A stretch of 64,000 bases of DNA from Cellvibrio sp. 79. Its GTDB lineage: Bacteria > Pseudomonadota > Gammaproteobacteria > Pseudomonadales > Cellvibrionaceae. The position numbers and the translations under genes are program-made. Location of the stretch: assembly GCA_003056245.1 (NCBI GenBank), contig MVDH01000006.1, forward strand, positions 124,001 through 188,000, in the 5' to 3' direction. The notes beneath the pieces were generated by a model. It searched no databases, was not told the DNA's origin, and saw only the letters and a program-made list of their open reading frames with translations. Below are positions 1-9,709 of this stretch, piece by piece. Each line of letters starts with the position of its first letter. The stretch's first letter is position 1.

Positions 1-2
1 AT

Positions 3-596
3 ATTTTTTCGCAAAAAATGCGTGCATGTGGTGTTAACTCGCACACCACCATTGTCGTTTACGATGATTCACGCATGGCTTATGCGGCTCGCACCTGGTG
101 GTTATTGCGTTATTTCGGTCATCAGCAAGTACTTATTCTGAATGGTGGATTTGCCGCATGGGTTAATAATGGCGGTGCACAAGACAGACGCGAACCCGCT
201 AGTAAAAATGGAAATTTCAAAGCTACCCCTCAATCAGATTGGGCGCTGAGTCGCGAGGACATTTTGCAGGACGATGGAAAATTATTGCTAATCGATTCAC
301 GCGAAGCAAAACGCTATCGCGGTGAAGAAGAACCTATAGATCCAATTGCTGGCCACATCCCCGGCGCAGTAAATTATTTATGGCAAGATGCCACTACCGA
401 ACAAGGATTTATTAAACCCCTCACAGACCAGCAAGAGCGCTGGAAAAATTTGCCGCAGCAAGAAAACCTTATTGTTTACTGTGGCTCCGGCGTGACGGCC
501 TGCGTAAATCTTTTATCATTGGAAATGAGCGGTATCAACGCCAAACTGTACCCAGGTAGCTGGAGTGACTGGTGCTCCTATCAATTGCAAGACTGA
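3..596 (+). CDS. sseA: Thiosulfate/3-mercaptopyruvate sulfurtransferase, 5' end missing
   Basis: Two-domain rhodanese that moves sulfur from a thiol or thiosulfate donor to an acceptor through a cysteine persulfide. The open frame enters from the window edge, and the first readable residues (FSQKMRACGVN) align with the end of the inactive N-terminal domain, so roughly 85 residues lie outside. The C-terminal domain carries the DSREAKRY entry, the GHIPGAVN segment and the active-site loop CGSGVTAC near the end; the CGSGVTA type is typical of SseA. The first ATG at 18 is internal, not a start. A strong terminator follows the stop. Family is certain; the donor substrate is not readable from sequence. 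Confidence 0.9.
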   Translation: MFSQKMRACGVNSHTTIVVYDDSRMAYAARTWWLLRYFGHQQVLILNGGFAAWVNNGGAQDRREPASKNGNFKATPQSDWALSREDILQDDGKLLLIDSREAKRYRGEEEPIDPIAGHIPGAVNYLWQDATTEQGFIKPLTDQQERWKNLPQQENLIVYCGSGVTACVNLLSLEMSGINAKLYPGSWSDWCSYQLQD

Positions 597-626
597 TAAA
601 GTCCAGCAATAGTTATTCATAATGTT

Positions 627-660
627 AAAAAAAACGGGCACCCTTAGTGCCCGTTTTTTT
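627..660. terminator. Bidirectional rho-independent terminator
   Basis: Perfect 7-bp stem CGGGCAC/GTGCCCG (635-641 with 647-653) and a 5-base loop, with an A-run on the left and a T-run on the right. It can stop transcription from both sides and sits between the convergent sulfurtransferase gene and the minus-strand gene ending at 659. Confidence 0.9.
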
Positions 661-1420
661 AATTGAGATATTCGTATTCAATTCGCACATCCAATGGCAC
701 GCCCTGGTCATCATCCAGGTTCGAACGCCCCTGAAACCGCATTAGATATTTTCCCTTGGGGTCGTACGCCAGATTAATCGGATCGGCAAATAAAGAAGCA
801 ATTTTCTTCGCCGGTGCTATCTGAAAATAAATCCATTCACGCCCATAGTCAGCATCATAGACAGGCGATTCACTGGATTTAATTTTTCGCACCTCCAACT
901 GCACAATACTCAAACGATTTATTACTACAAAACCAAATTTCAATCGTTTTCCTTCGATAAGCTTGTCCCAATTTAATTGGATATAGGAGTCAAAACCGGT
1001 ATCCACAACAACATTGGCATTATCCATAATAGTTTTTTGATTTTGCTCACCATGTACACCGTAGGTCAACACCAGGCGAGCACCGTCAAATTGTGCCGAG
1101 GAATACTCTTTATCGCGCAGGTCTTCAAAGGTGAACATCGGCTGGAATGGCTCGCCAGTATATACCAATGTTTTCGAAGCAAATTTTTTGCCATCCGGGG
1201 ACATATAATCCACACGCACCGATTTATTTTCATCAAGCCCGGTATAAAGCTCGCGATACATCACCTGGTTTTTATCAAGGCTGTAAGCAGTACCAGCGGC
1301 TACATAATTATCCTGCGCGTTAACGTTCATGGCTCCGATGCCAACAAGGGTAATAACAAGCATTTTTTGGCAAATCAATGCTACTCGATTAGTAATGGAA
1401 TTGAATCTTGTGCTGGACAT
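659..1420 (-). CDS. Secreted hypothetical protein
   Basis: 253 residues. The N-terminus has a basic start (about residues 1-16), a hydrophobic core (MLVITLVGIGAMNVNA) and a plausible signal peptidase I site after NAQ near residue 36, so export to the periplasm or beyond is likely. The mature part is mixed, with no transmembrane segment and no motif I recognise; many short hydrophobic/charged alternations suggest beta structure. It stands alone: a terminator lies at its 3' end and the photolyase gene ends 130 bases upstream of its start. Function unknown. Confidence 0.7.
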   Translation of the reverse strand: MSSTRFNSITNRVALICQKMLVITLVGIGAMNVNAQDNYVAAGTAYSLDKNQVMYRELYTGLDENKSVRVDYMSPDGKKFASKTLVYTGEPFQPMFTFEDLRDKEYSSAQFDGARLVLTYGVHGEQNQKTIMDNANVVVDTGFDSYIQLNWDKLIEGKRLKFGFVVINRLSIVQLEVRKIKSSESPVYDADYGREWIYFQIAPAKKIASLFADPINLAYDPKGKYLMRFQGRSNLDDDQGVPLDVRIEYEYLN

Positions 1421-1551
1421 ATGGCTCCTACCTCCTACAGATCAAACGATGCACGAATATTGTTAATAACCATAAGTTTCTCATAGAGAAACAACCATGA
1501 GTAAGATGCCGGACCATTCTGCCGTTAAAAAATGAACATCGGCTGTATGTA

Positions 1552-2982
1552 TCAATACTTTACATTCGCACTAACACTGGGTAATTGGGCAAATAATGCA
1601 ATAGTGGATTTTCTACTCTCGGACAAATCTACCAGTGGCGCAGGATAACCATGGGTGGTTGGTGGATTATGAATTTGCCGGTTAGATAAGTGCGCAAGCT
1701 CCGGAATCCATTGACGAATAAATTCGCCTGACGAATCAAAGCGCTCGGATTGACTTACAGGATTAAAAATACGGAAGTAAGGCGCAGCATCCGTGCCCGT
1801 GGATGCACTCCACTGCCAGCCACCGTTATTGGCCGCAAAATCCCCATCCACTAATTGCGACATAAAATATTCCTCGCCCAATCGCCAATCAATCTGGCAA
1901 TTTTTAGTGAGGAACATAGCCACCACCATACGCAGGCGATTATGCATCCATCCTGTTGCATTAAGTTGACGCATCGCAGCATCAACGATTGGAATTCCGG
2001 TTTTCCCTTCACACCATGCGTTAAAAAAAGTTTTATTGTGGCTCCAGGGAAAAGCCTCTGTATAAGCTTGCATGGCTTTGCGTTTACACACTTGCGAAAA
2101 ATCGACAACCACATGCTGGTAAAACTCCCGCCAGATAAGTTCGCCAATCCAGCAATTAGCGCCCGCATTGCCACCCTCCCATTCGCCGTGGGTAAATGCC
2201 AACACTGCAGCAATTGCCTGACGCGGGGAAATTGATCCCACAGCAAAATAAGGGGATAGCGTTGATGTGCCATCAATCGCGGGAAAATCACGTTGCTCTT
2301 GATATCGGGTGATCGATTTTTCGATAAATAAATCCAACCGGCGATAAGCCTCCCGCTCTCCTGCGGGCCACAATTCTGATAAATCGCGCAACTCGCGAGC
2401 GGCAAATAATTGATCTATTTCCTTTGTTGAAGCGTGCTTGCTATTTGTTACTGGCTGTACCGGCGGCGCGCCATAAGGTTTCATACTGATTGGCATTACC
2501 GTTTGTAGCCATTTCTTTTTAAATGCCGTAAATACCTTATACGGATCGCCTTGTCCGTTACGAATCATTCCTGGCGGCACTATGCAACGATCATGGCAGC
2601 GCTTCACCAAAATACCTTGTTCGCGCAACAATTGGTTTACTGACTGATCACGGTTTAATTCATTGATTGGATATTCAGCATTAAAAAATAAATGGCTTGC
2701 ATTTATTTGCTGCGCTAATCGTAGTAACGCCGGTGCAATTTCTGCCGGCTTTTTTACATGAATCACTTGCAGCGAAATATTTAATGCAGCCAGATCCTTA
2801 ACGAGAATATGTAAATGGCGACGTACAAAATCCAGGCGTACCGGAGCAATAGTGTGTAGATCAACATATGCATCGCAATGAACATAAACCGCTGCAACAC
2901 CTTGCCCCAATTCCGCCGCTTTAAACAGCGCAGGATTATCATGCACTCGCAAATCATGCCGAAACCATACCAACGCTGTCAT
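1552..2982 (-). CDS. phrB: Deoxyribodipyrimidine photolyase (class I CPD photolyase)
   Basis: Uses blue light to split cyclobutane pyrimidine dimers. 476 residues, usual for the class. The N-terminal antenna-binding Rossmann domain starts with LVWFRHDLRVHDNPAL. The C-terminal FAD domain has the IGELIWREFYQHV stretch, TGWMHNRLRMVVAMFLTK and the DGDFAANNGGWQWSASTGTDAAP region that binds FAD and lesion and carries electron-transfer tryptophans. Last gene of a four-gene minus-strand cluster; its ATG overlaps the stop of the SnoaL-like gene by 4 bp, implying translational coupling. Probably light-induced with its neighbours through the MerR-type regulator encoded in the cluster (inference). Confidence 0.96.
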   Translation of the reverse strand: MTALVWFRHDLRVHDNPALFKAAELGQGVAAVYVHCDAYVDLHTIAPVRLDFVRRHLHILVKDLAALNISLQVIHVKKPAEIAPALLRLAQQINASHLFFNAEYPINELNRDQSVNQLLREQGILVKRCHDRCIVPPGMIRNGQGDPYKVFTAFKKKWLQTVMPISMKPYGAPPVQPVTNSKHASTKEIDQLFAARELRDLSELWPAGEREAYRRLDLFIEKSITRYQEQRDFPAIDGTSTLSPYFAVGSISPRQAIAAVLAFTHGEWEGGNAGANCWIGELIWREFYQHVVVDFSQVCKRKAMQAYTEAFPWSHNKTFFNAWCEGKTGIPIVDAAMRQLNATGWMHNRLRMVVAMFLTKNCQIDWRLGEEYFMSQLVDGDFAANNGGWQWSASTGTDAAPYFRIFNPVSQSERFDSSGEFIRQWIPELAHLSNRQIHNPPTTHGYPAPLVDLSESRKSTIALFAQLPSVSANVKY

Positions 2983-3434
2983 TTAGCACCTATGTGTTTT
3001 TTTATTCGGCGGATGGTAAATCCCATTAATGGTAGATGTTCATAGACCATGGAACCGGCATCATAATAATCGCGGTGGTAATACACTTTATCTTTATATA
3101 AAAGATGGGAATTCCCTGTTAACTCCAACGCTTTTCCACCTGCAAGTTTTTTATGGCGATAATGCATAGTCCAAAATAACATTGCCTCTCCACGCTCCGG
3201 CATCTCCATGGAATGATGAAACTCAAAACGACAATCTACAAAATTTTCCATAGATTCCCTGAAGTATTGTGTTAATTCAGGTAATCCATTGACCGCATTT
3301 AATGGATCACGAAATTGGATATCTTCACTATAAACATCTACCATCATGCCTAAAATTTTTTTATCAAAACGCAGATAAAGATTCCGCACTTTTTGCGGAA
3401 CACTGTGAATGAGTGTTGGAGCGCTGTGGGTCAT
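2979..3434 (-). CDS. SnoaL-like / nuclear transport factor 2 family protein
   Basis: 151 residues with the NTF2-like cone-fold pattern: a helical N-terminus, then a DVYSEDIQFRDPLNAVNG segment typical of SnoaL-like proteins, followed by beta strands. No signal peptide. Members of this family are often encoded beside photolyase, DUF523 and MerR genes in Pseudomonas relatives, where they are thought to belong to the light/UV response; their reaction is unknown. It lies 9 bp after the regulator gene and overlaps phrB by 4 bp, so it is cotranscribed. Confidence 0.8.
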   Translation of the reverse strand: MTHSAPTLIHSVPQKVRNLYLRFDKKILGMMVDVYSEDIQFRDPLNAVNGLPELTQYFRESMENFVDCRFEFHHSMEMPERGEAMLFWTMHYRHKKLAGGKALELTGNSHLLYKDKVYYHRDYYDAGSMVYEHLPLMGFTIRRIKKHIGAK

Positions 3435-3443
3435 AATAATGAC

Positions 3444-4358
3444 TTATTCCTTTACCAATTGATTAATTGCAGCATGAACCTGTTGCATAGTTGTACAGGG
3501 ATGCATTACCTCGCTTTCATCCAAACCCAACACCGGATATACCAGCGCCAGATCCCCTGCCAAAACTACGGGTATGACATTTTTTTCCTGCCATGACGTC
3601 AAGTGTAGCTGTAGCTCACCGGTATTGAGGGGGCCATAACCAATCAATACAATTATTTTTGCCTGTAATGCTTCGGCACAAAGTTGGGCCACTTTTAAAT
3701 CCAGATGCCCCATATATTCCGCTCGATATTGGTGAACCAAACAACTGTAATTCACTAGTAAAGCTTCAAGATTACTTGAATAAACCGGATTGCCGGGTAC
3801 CGACACCAATATTATTCTTTCGCCTTGCGCGGCCTGGCGCTGTCTGTATATAGCGGCCTGCAAATGCTCTTGTAATACATTGGTAAAAAATGCGCGTTTC
3901 ACAACATTGCCAATTACATCCCCCTGTAAACGACCAAGTAGCGGCACCAGTAAATAATCTGCAACCATTTCGACGGGATAAAGTGCAAAAACATCGGCCA
4001 ATGAATTTTCCAGGCGTGATCGATGAAATACATTGATATGCTCATGAATTTCTGCGGATAAGCTTACCCAGACTGAATCTATCTCCCCTATAAAGTCGTC
4101 TGCTTTTTTTTCAGCAAGCAAGCTTTTTACCTTGCTGATTGCTACACCTCTGCCTAACCAGGTTTGAATATCCCGAACCTGTTGAATATCGTTACGCGAA
4201 TATAACCGGTGGCCTTTGGATGTGCGCTGTGGGATCAATAATCCATAGCGGCGCTCCCACGCTCGTAGCGTCACGGTATTTACTCCGGTTACGCGAGAAA
4301 TTTCTCGAATAGGAACTAAATCCACTCCCGCTATTTCTGTTGATAATTCGATCGCCAT
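3444..4358 (-). CDS. MerR-family regulator, LitR/CarH-like with degenerate B12 domain
   Basis: 304 residues. Residues ~15-85 form a MerR winged helix (ISRVTGVNTVTLRAWERRYG, GHRLYSRNDI), the type that opens LitR/CarH light regulators. The rest follows their helical-bundle plus Rossmann layout. The EH pair of the Wx9EH motif is present in TNVLQEHL, but the tryptophan is absent, and the DxHxxG histidine loop reads PGNPVYSS, so adenosylcobalamin binding is not expected. That matches class II LitR proteins (PplR1 of P. putida), which rely on a separate LOV photoreceptor. The ATG at 4358 sits next to the upstream stop (TAATATG); a TTG at 4370 is the alternative start. Confidence 0.85.
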   Translation of the reverse strand: MAIELSTEIAGVDLVPIREISRVTGVNTVTLRAWERRYGLLIPQRTSKGHRLYSRNDIQQVRDIQTWLGRGVAISKVKSLLAEKKADDFIGEIDSVWVSLSAEIHEHINVFHRSRLENSLADVFALYPVEMVADYLLVPLLGRLQGDVIGNVVKRAFFTNVLQEHLQAAIYRQRQAAQGERIILVSVPGNPVYSSNLEALLVNYSCLVHQYRAEYMGHLDLKVAQLCAEALQAKIIVLIGYGPLNTGELQLHLTSWQEKNVIPVVLAGDLALVYPVLGLDESEVMHPCTTMQQVHAAINQLVKE

Positions 4359-4359
4359 A

Positions 4360-5316
4360 TTAGTTTTCAAGAATGTGATTGCGTAAACCCAAATGCTCCG
4401 GATGCGGGGACCAGAAGGTTTGGGATTTCAAATAAGGATTGTCCAGTTTTAACAAGTGATGCTTAAGCAAGGTCAAGGGCACAACAAGAGGAACGTGGCC
4501 GACTTTATAAGAATCAATTAGTTGGGATAATTCCTGTTTATCCTGCGTGTTTAGAATTTCTTTCAAGTAACCACGCAAATGCATCATTGCGTTGGTATTG
4601 CCTTTGCGTGTAGCGTGATGTTTTAGCGCCCCCATAAATAATTGGAAAAAGCCATCACTGCTTTTCTGGATATCGTTCACCGCAAGATTGGAAAGGTAGC
4701 GGCCAATCGCAAAATAGCTGGGTACATGGTGTGCCATAACCTGATATTTATAACGGGAATAAAACTCGATTAATTTTTTTGCTGTGGGCGCAGCTGCAAC
4801 CTGCACCTTAAAATCATAATAAGCAAAAACACGAGTAAGGAAATTTTCACGCAAGCCTGCATCATTAAGCCGACCCGCTTCTTCCACTGGCAACAATGGC
4901 ATTAATTCCATAAACCGTTTGGCGTAAGCGCCGCGCCCTTCCTTATCAATGGAATAACCGTTCGGAAGATAACGCTTCACCCCAAAAACACCACAACTCG
5001 GTGAATTTTGGATGAACACATAACCGCAGATATCGGGTAATTGCCGCACAGCAGCTTCTGCCTGGGCGATTAGCGCTTCAGTTACATCAACATCAGGATT
5101 TTCAACGCCAAGAACACGAGTTTCTCCGCCCTTGATAACCAGACGTATCGGCTTACGCGGAACACCTAAACCTATCGCCATTTCAGGACAAACAGGACGA
5201 AACTCCACGACCTCAGCCAATACATCCATCAAATAACGGTTGCGCTTATGACTGCCGTCATAGCGAACCTTTTCGCCCATCAGGCACTGACTAATACCAA
5301 GCGGGATTTTTTCCAT
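4360..5316 (-). CDS. DUF523 (TudS-like) + DUF1722 (YbgA-like) fusion protein
   Basis: 318 residues. The N-terminal DUF523 domain has three spaced cysteines, in SQCLMG, RPVCPE and NSPSCGVFG, which in the characterised relative TudS (thiouracil desulfidase) hold a [4Fe-4S] cluster. The C-terminal DUF1722 domain (YbgA in E. coli, also next to phrB) holds SRYKYQVMAHH and HLRGYLKE. Possible role: desulfuration of damaged or modified thio-bases, inferred only from the family. First gene of the phrB cluster. ATG at 5316 is preferred over a TTG at 5331 because AGG lies 8 bases upstream and the TTG falls inside an operator-like repeat. Confidence 0.88.
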   Translation of the reverse strand: MEKIPLGISQCLMGEKVRYDGSHKRNRYLMDVLAEVVEFRPVCPEMAIGLGVPRKPIRLVIKGGETRVLGVENPDVDVTEALIAQAEAAVRQLPDICGYVFIQNSPSCGVFGVKRYLPNGYSIDKEGRGAYAKRFMELMPLLPVEEAGRLNDAGLRENFLTRVFAYYDFKVQVAAAPTAKKLIEFYSRYKYQVMAHHVPSYFAIGRYLSNLAVNDIQKSSDGFFQLFMGALKHHATRKGNTNAMMHLRGYLKEILNTQDKQELSQLIDSYKVGHVPLVVPLTLLKHHLLKLDNPYLKSQTFWSPHPEHLGLRNHILEN

Positions 5317-5324
5317 AGAAAACC

Positions 5325-5389
5325 TATACAAATTTTTATCTTGTATAAGTATTAGCGAATAAAGTTATACAAAACAAGAAAAATGTATA
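5325..5389 (-). promoter_or_regulatory. Two TATACA/TGTATA inverted repeats, candidate LitR-type operators
   Basis: TATACA (5325-5330) and TGTATA (5342-5347) with an 11-base spacer, then TATACA (5366-5371) and TGTATA (5384-5389) with a 12-base spacer. As I recall it, the class II LitR (PplR1) site is T(G/A)TACA-N12-TGTA(C/T)A; the second repeat fits this exactly. They fill the region just upstream of the first gene of the photolyase cluster, which encodes such a regulator, so autoregulation is likely. Confidence 0.7.
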
Positions 5390-5410
5390 GGTTTTTAAAT
5401 TTTGAGGGGC

Positions 5411-5450
5411 AAAAACAAAAAGGCCGGGGGGTTAGCCCGGCCTTTGAATA
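5411..5450 (-). terminator. Rho-independent terminator of cysB
   Basis: 10-bp stem AAAGGCCGGG/CCCGGCCTTT (5419-5428 with 5436-5445) with a 7-base loop. Read on the minus strand it is followed by a T-rich run (CCTTTTTGTTTTTG), just past the cysB stop. Confidence 0.9.
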
Positions 5451-5459
5451 AGAATTAAA

Positions 5460-6724
<1,265 letters not shown>

Positions 6725-7630
6725 TCAGGATGGTTGATGATTAGCTATACCATGCGGTACATGGCCGGTTGGGACATGTTCACGCGCTGATTCGCAGTGC
6801 ATTTTTTGGTCATCAAAGAAAACATCTGCACCATAGGCCTTCAAGAAAGCACCTTTGGATAAGCCACCCAAAAACAACGATTCATCAATACGAATATCCC
6901 ACGCACGCAATGTACGAATCACTCGCTCATGGGCTGGTGCAGAGCGTGCGGTTACTAATGCAGTGCGAATTGGACAGTTTTCACCAAATTCCGCTTGCAA
7001 ACCATGTAGCGCAGAAAGGAATTGCTTGAATGGTCCACCGGTTAACGGTTCTTTAGCTGCCGCTTTTTCGCTTTCCGTAAATGCAGATAAACCTTGCAAC
7101 TTATAAACTCGCTCGGCTTCATCAGAAAAAATCACCGCGTCACCATCAAAAGCAAACCGCAGCTCATCTTCGTTTTCTATCTGACTATTTGAAGCAATTA
7201 AAGTTGCGGCGGCCATGCCATGATCCAATGCTTGCTTAACATCATCCGGTTCGGTGGATAAAAATAAATGGCAACCAAATGCAGAAGCGTAACGATAGGG
7301 AGATGTTCCGCCACAGAATGCAGCGCGGCTAATTTTTAACCCGTAATGCTCGATAGAATTAAATACTCGCAAACCAGTGTCTGCACTATTACGTGATAAC
7401 AAAATGACTTCCACACGTGGCTCACCATCAAAACGTTCATTCAGGCGGAGAAGTTTTTGTACCATGGGAAATGCATCCCCGGGCGCAAGGATTTCATCTT
7501 CGTGATCAATTTGATATTGGGCATACGCGGCCAATCCTTCATTAATATATACCTGATGACTTGCATCCAGATTAAATAGTGCACGCGATGAAATCGCGAT
7601 CACCAGCTTATCGCCGAAACCTTTGGGCAT
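6725..7630 (-). CDS. Cytosolic 5'-nucleotidase (NT5C1-like family)
   Basis: Predicted to remove phosphate from nucleoside 5'-monophosphates. 301 residues matching the bacterial members of the 5_nucleotid family related to animal NT5C1. The HAD-like core appears as ISSRALFNLDASHQVY near the start, EVILLSRNSADTGLRVFNS around residues 75-95, and AFDGDAVIFSDEAERVY and DVFFDDQK further on; the aspartates of these blocks bind Mg2+ and phosphate in the family. No signal peptide, so cytosolic. Stands between cysB and the amidase, apparently its own unit. Substrate preference is not readable from sequence. Confidence 0.85.
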   Translation of the reverse strand: MPKGFGDKLVIAISSRALFNLDASHQVYINEGLAAYAQYQIDHEDEILAPGDAFPMVQKLLRLNERFDGEPRVEVILLSRNSADTGLRVFNSIEHYGLKISRAAFCGGTSPYRYASAFGCHLFLSTEPDDVKQALDHGMAAATLIASNSQIENEDELRFAFDGDAVIFSDEAERVYKLQGLSAFTESEKAAAKEPLTGGPFKQFLSALHGLQAEFGENCPIRTALVTARSAPAHERVIRTLRAWDIRIDESLFLGGLSKGAFLKAYGADVFFDDQKMHCESAREHVPTGHVPHGIANHQPS

Positions 7631-7690
7631 TTTTCAACGCTCCGCGTAAGTGGAATTTAAGAAAGAGTGACATTTAGAACAGAGTTGTTT

Positions 7691-8461
7691 TTAAAACAAT
7701 AATTCAAATTTATCCATATCAAGATAGGCAGGAAACTTTTCGCGATACTCTCGTAAACGCTCAGCATAAAGCTCAACCGAAATTATTTCTGCTTCCTGAC
7801 TCGTCGCAATTAGTTCACCGGCTGGGCCATATACAGAAGAATCGCCGGCATAATGCTGTTCCGCCTCATCCATCCCAACGCGATTCACGCCTGCAACGTA
7901 ACTTAGATTTTCAATCGCACGCGCTTGCAATAAACGATTCCAATGTAATGCCCGGACACTTGGCCAATTAGCGACATAAATCGCCAGATCATAATCATTG
8001 CGATTGCGACTCCACACCGGGAAACGCAAGTCGTAACAAATTAAAGGCAAAATTCGCCAGCCTTTTAGTTCCACTAATAATCGCTTTGAGCCCATTGCAT
8101 AACGGGTATGCTCTCCCGCCATGCGAAACAAATGTCGCTTATCGTACTCGGCATAGGTTCCGTCGGGGCGCATCCACACCATGCGATTGAAATAGGTATC
8201 ACCTTCTTTAACAACAAGGCTGCCGGTTACAACTGCTTGATGTTTTGCGGCTTGCTCCTGCATCCATTGATATGCACGCCCGCCAACAACTTCTGCATAT
8301 GTACGTGCGCTGGCGCAAAAGCCGGTCGTAAAAACTTCCGGCAAGACAATCAAATCGGCTGAGGAAATAGTATTCATTGACTGAGCAAAATGATCCAGAT
8401 TTCCCTGTGGATCGTTGGGGGTAATTATTTGCTGAACCAGGGTAATATTAAGGTTTTCCAT
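7691..8461 (-). CDS. yafV: Omega-amidase YafV (nitrilase superfamily)
   Basis: Hydrolyses alpha-ketoglutaramate or alpha-ketosuccinamate to the 2-oxoacid and ammonia, a clean-up step for glutamine transaminase products. 256 residues from ATG 8461, identical in length to E. coli YafV. The nitrilase triad is visible: Glu in VLPEVFTTGF, Lys in AEYDKRHLF and Cys in ICYDLRFP. An upstream in-frame extension to 8587 would overlap the transporter gene and lacks family similarity, so I rejected it. The transporter gene ends one base before this start, so the two are cotranscribed. Confidence 0.92.
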   Translation of the reverse strand: MENLNITLVQQIITPNDPQGNLDHFAQSMNTISSADLIVLPEVFTTGFCASARTYAEVVGGRAYQWMQEQAAKHQAVVTGSLVVKEGDTYFNRMVWMRPDGTYAEYDKRHLFRMAGEHTRYAMGSKRLLVELKGWRILPLICYDLRFPVWSRNRNDYDLAIYVANWPSVRALHWNRLLQARAIENLSYVAGVNRVGMDEAEQHYAGDSSVYGPAGELIATSQEAEIISVELYAERLREYREKFPAYLDMDKFELLF

Positions 8462-8462
8462 A

Positions 8463-9638
8463 TCAACCAGCCTCGTTTTCGATAACGGGATGCAACCAGC
8501 GATAACAGAGGGCAAAAGCCAATAACGCAGCCAATGCCGATAATAAAAACGTTGATGACGCACTATAGTCCCATAATAGCCCGCCAATCAATGCGCCCGC
8601 AGCACCGCCAGCACCAAAACTGAACGAACTGTAAAGCGCTTGTCCCTGCCCCTGGTGACCGCCCTTGAAATAGTTTCTCACCAGTTCAATCGAAACCGAA
8701 TGGGCAATACCGAAACTGCATGCATGTAACAATTGGGCCAACAACAAAACCACCAGGGATTCAGCGCAATAACCAATAAATAACCAACGCGATACTGTCG
8801 CCAGCAAGCCAAATAAAAATAAGTGCCGTAAATTGAATTTGCGCAACAGCTGCGGCATCACGATAAAAATAGCCACTTCGGCCAGCACGCCCAACGCCCA
8901 CAACAAACCGGTTGCCGTGCTGCTATATCCATAATTTTCGACCAGATATAACGTGTAAAAGGTGTAATAAGGACCATGGCTTAATTGCAACAAGAAGCTT
9001 GCCGCCAAAAAACATAACATCACTGGTTGCACGATTATGGATAAAAATCCTGAGGACGATTCAACATTTTTGTTGATACTTTTATCTTGCAAACTGAGGC
9101 TGGATAACCAGATAAGAATCAGGAAGCTTAAAATAAACAGTGGTAAGAAACGAATCGGCAATATATCAAATACCAAGCCCAAACCAATCACTGCAGCCAT
9201 AAAACCAAGCGATCCCCACAAGCGAATCCGGCTATATTTATGATAATTTCCGGCGAGATAACCTAACGTTATAACCTCAAATTGCGGCAAGACCGCATGC
9301 CAGAAAAATGTATAGCAGCTAACCACCAAAACCAGCCACCAATAACGCTGGTCCAGTAATACACAAGAGAAAATTGATGCCGCAAGAAAACTGCCGTAAC
9401 GAATAATCCGCAAACGCTTATGGGTATGGTCAGCAAGCCAACCCCAAAAATTGGGAGCAAGAATACGCGTGGCCAAAATAATCGCGCTGATAATGCCAAC
9501 ATCTTGCGAAGAGTACCCGAGAGACTTCAGGTAAATGCCCCAATAAGGAATTAATGTGCCGACGACAGCGAAATAGAAAAAATAAAATCCGGAGAGGCGC
9601 CAATAAGGAATGGCAATTTGCGCAGCAGGCAGGGACAT
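8463..9638 (-). CDS. MFS transporter, HcaT/LacY-like (MFS_1_like)
   Basis: 391 residues with about 12 hydrophobic helices. The opening WRLSGFYFFYFAVVGTLIPYW and the loop WGWLADHTHKRLR (the MFS loop-2 motif) resemble the 3-phenylpropionate/nucleoside-type permeases (HcaT family, PF12832). Substrate unknown; an organic acid or nucleoside is typical. Start taken at ATG 9638; a TTG at 9647 would add three residues. Transcribed with yafV, which starts immediately after it, so a link to amide or oxoacid metabolism is possible but unproven. Confidence 0.85.
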   Translation of the reverse strand: MSLPAAQIAIPYWRLSGFYFFYFAVVGTLIPYWGIYLKSLGYSSQDVGIISAIILATRILAPNFWGWLADHTHKRLRIIRYGSFLAASIFSCVLLDQRYWWLVLVVSCYTFFWHAVLPQFEVITLGYLAGNYHKYSRIRLWGSLGFMAAVIGLGLVFDILPIRFLPLFILSFLILIWLSSLSLQDKSINKNVESSSGFLSIIVQPVMLCFLAASFLLQLSHGPYYTFYTLYLVENYGYSSTATGLLWALGVLAEVAIFIVMPQLLRKFNLRHLFLFGLLATVSRWLFIGYCAESLVVLLLAQLLHACSFGIAHSVSIELVRNYFKGGHQGQGQALYSSFSFGAGGAAGALIGGLLWDYSASSTFLLSALAALLAFALCYRWLHPVIENEAG

Positions 9639-9665
9639 AAAAAGCAACGAGGAAAATGAGTGGAA

Positions 9666-9703
9666 ATCACACTGGTTACAAATTTATTAGTAACCAGTGT
9701 GAT
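9666..9703. terminator. 14-bp perfect hairpin downstream of aroC
   Basis: Arms 9666-9679 and 9690-9703 are exact reverse complements over 14 bases, with a 10-base A/T loop. It sits 6 bases past the aroC stop. On the minus strand only a weak T-rich stretch follows, so it may stabilise the 3' end of prmB-aroC mRNA as much as terminate it. Confidence 0.75.
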
Positions 9704-9709
9704 AAATCG

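Noticed and set aside
1851-2405. 184-codon frame inside the photolyase gene, other phase
   Set aside because: Shadow of phrB with no independent start signal or family match.
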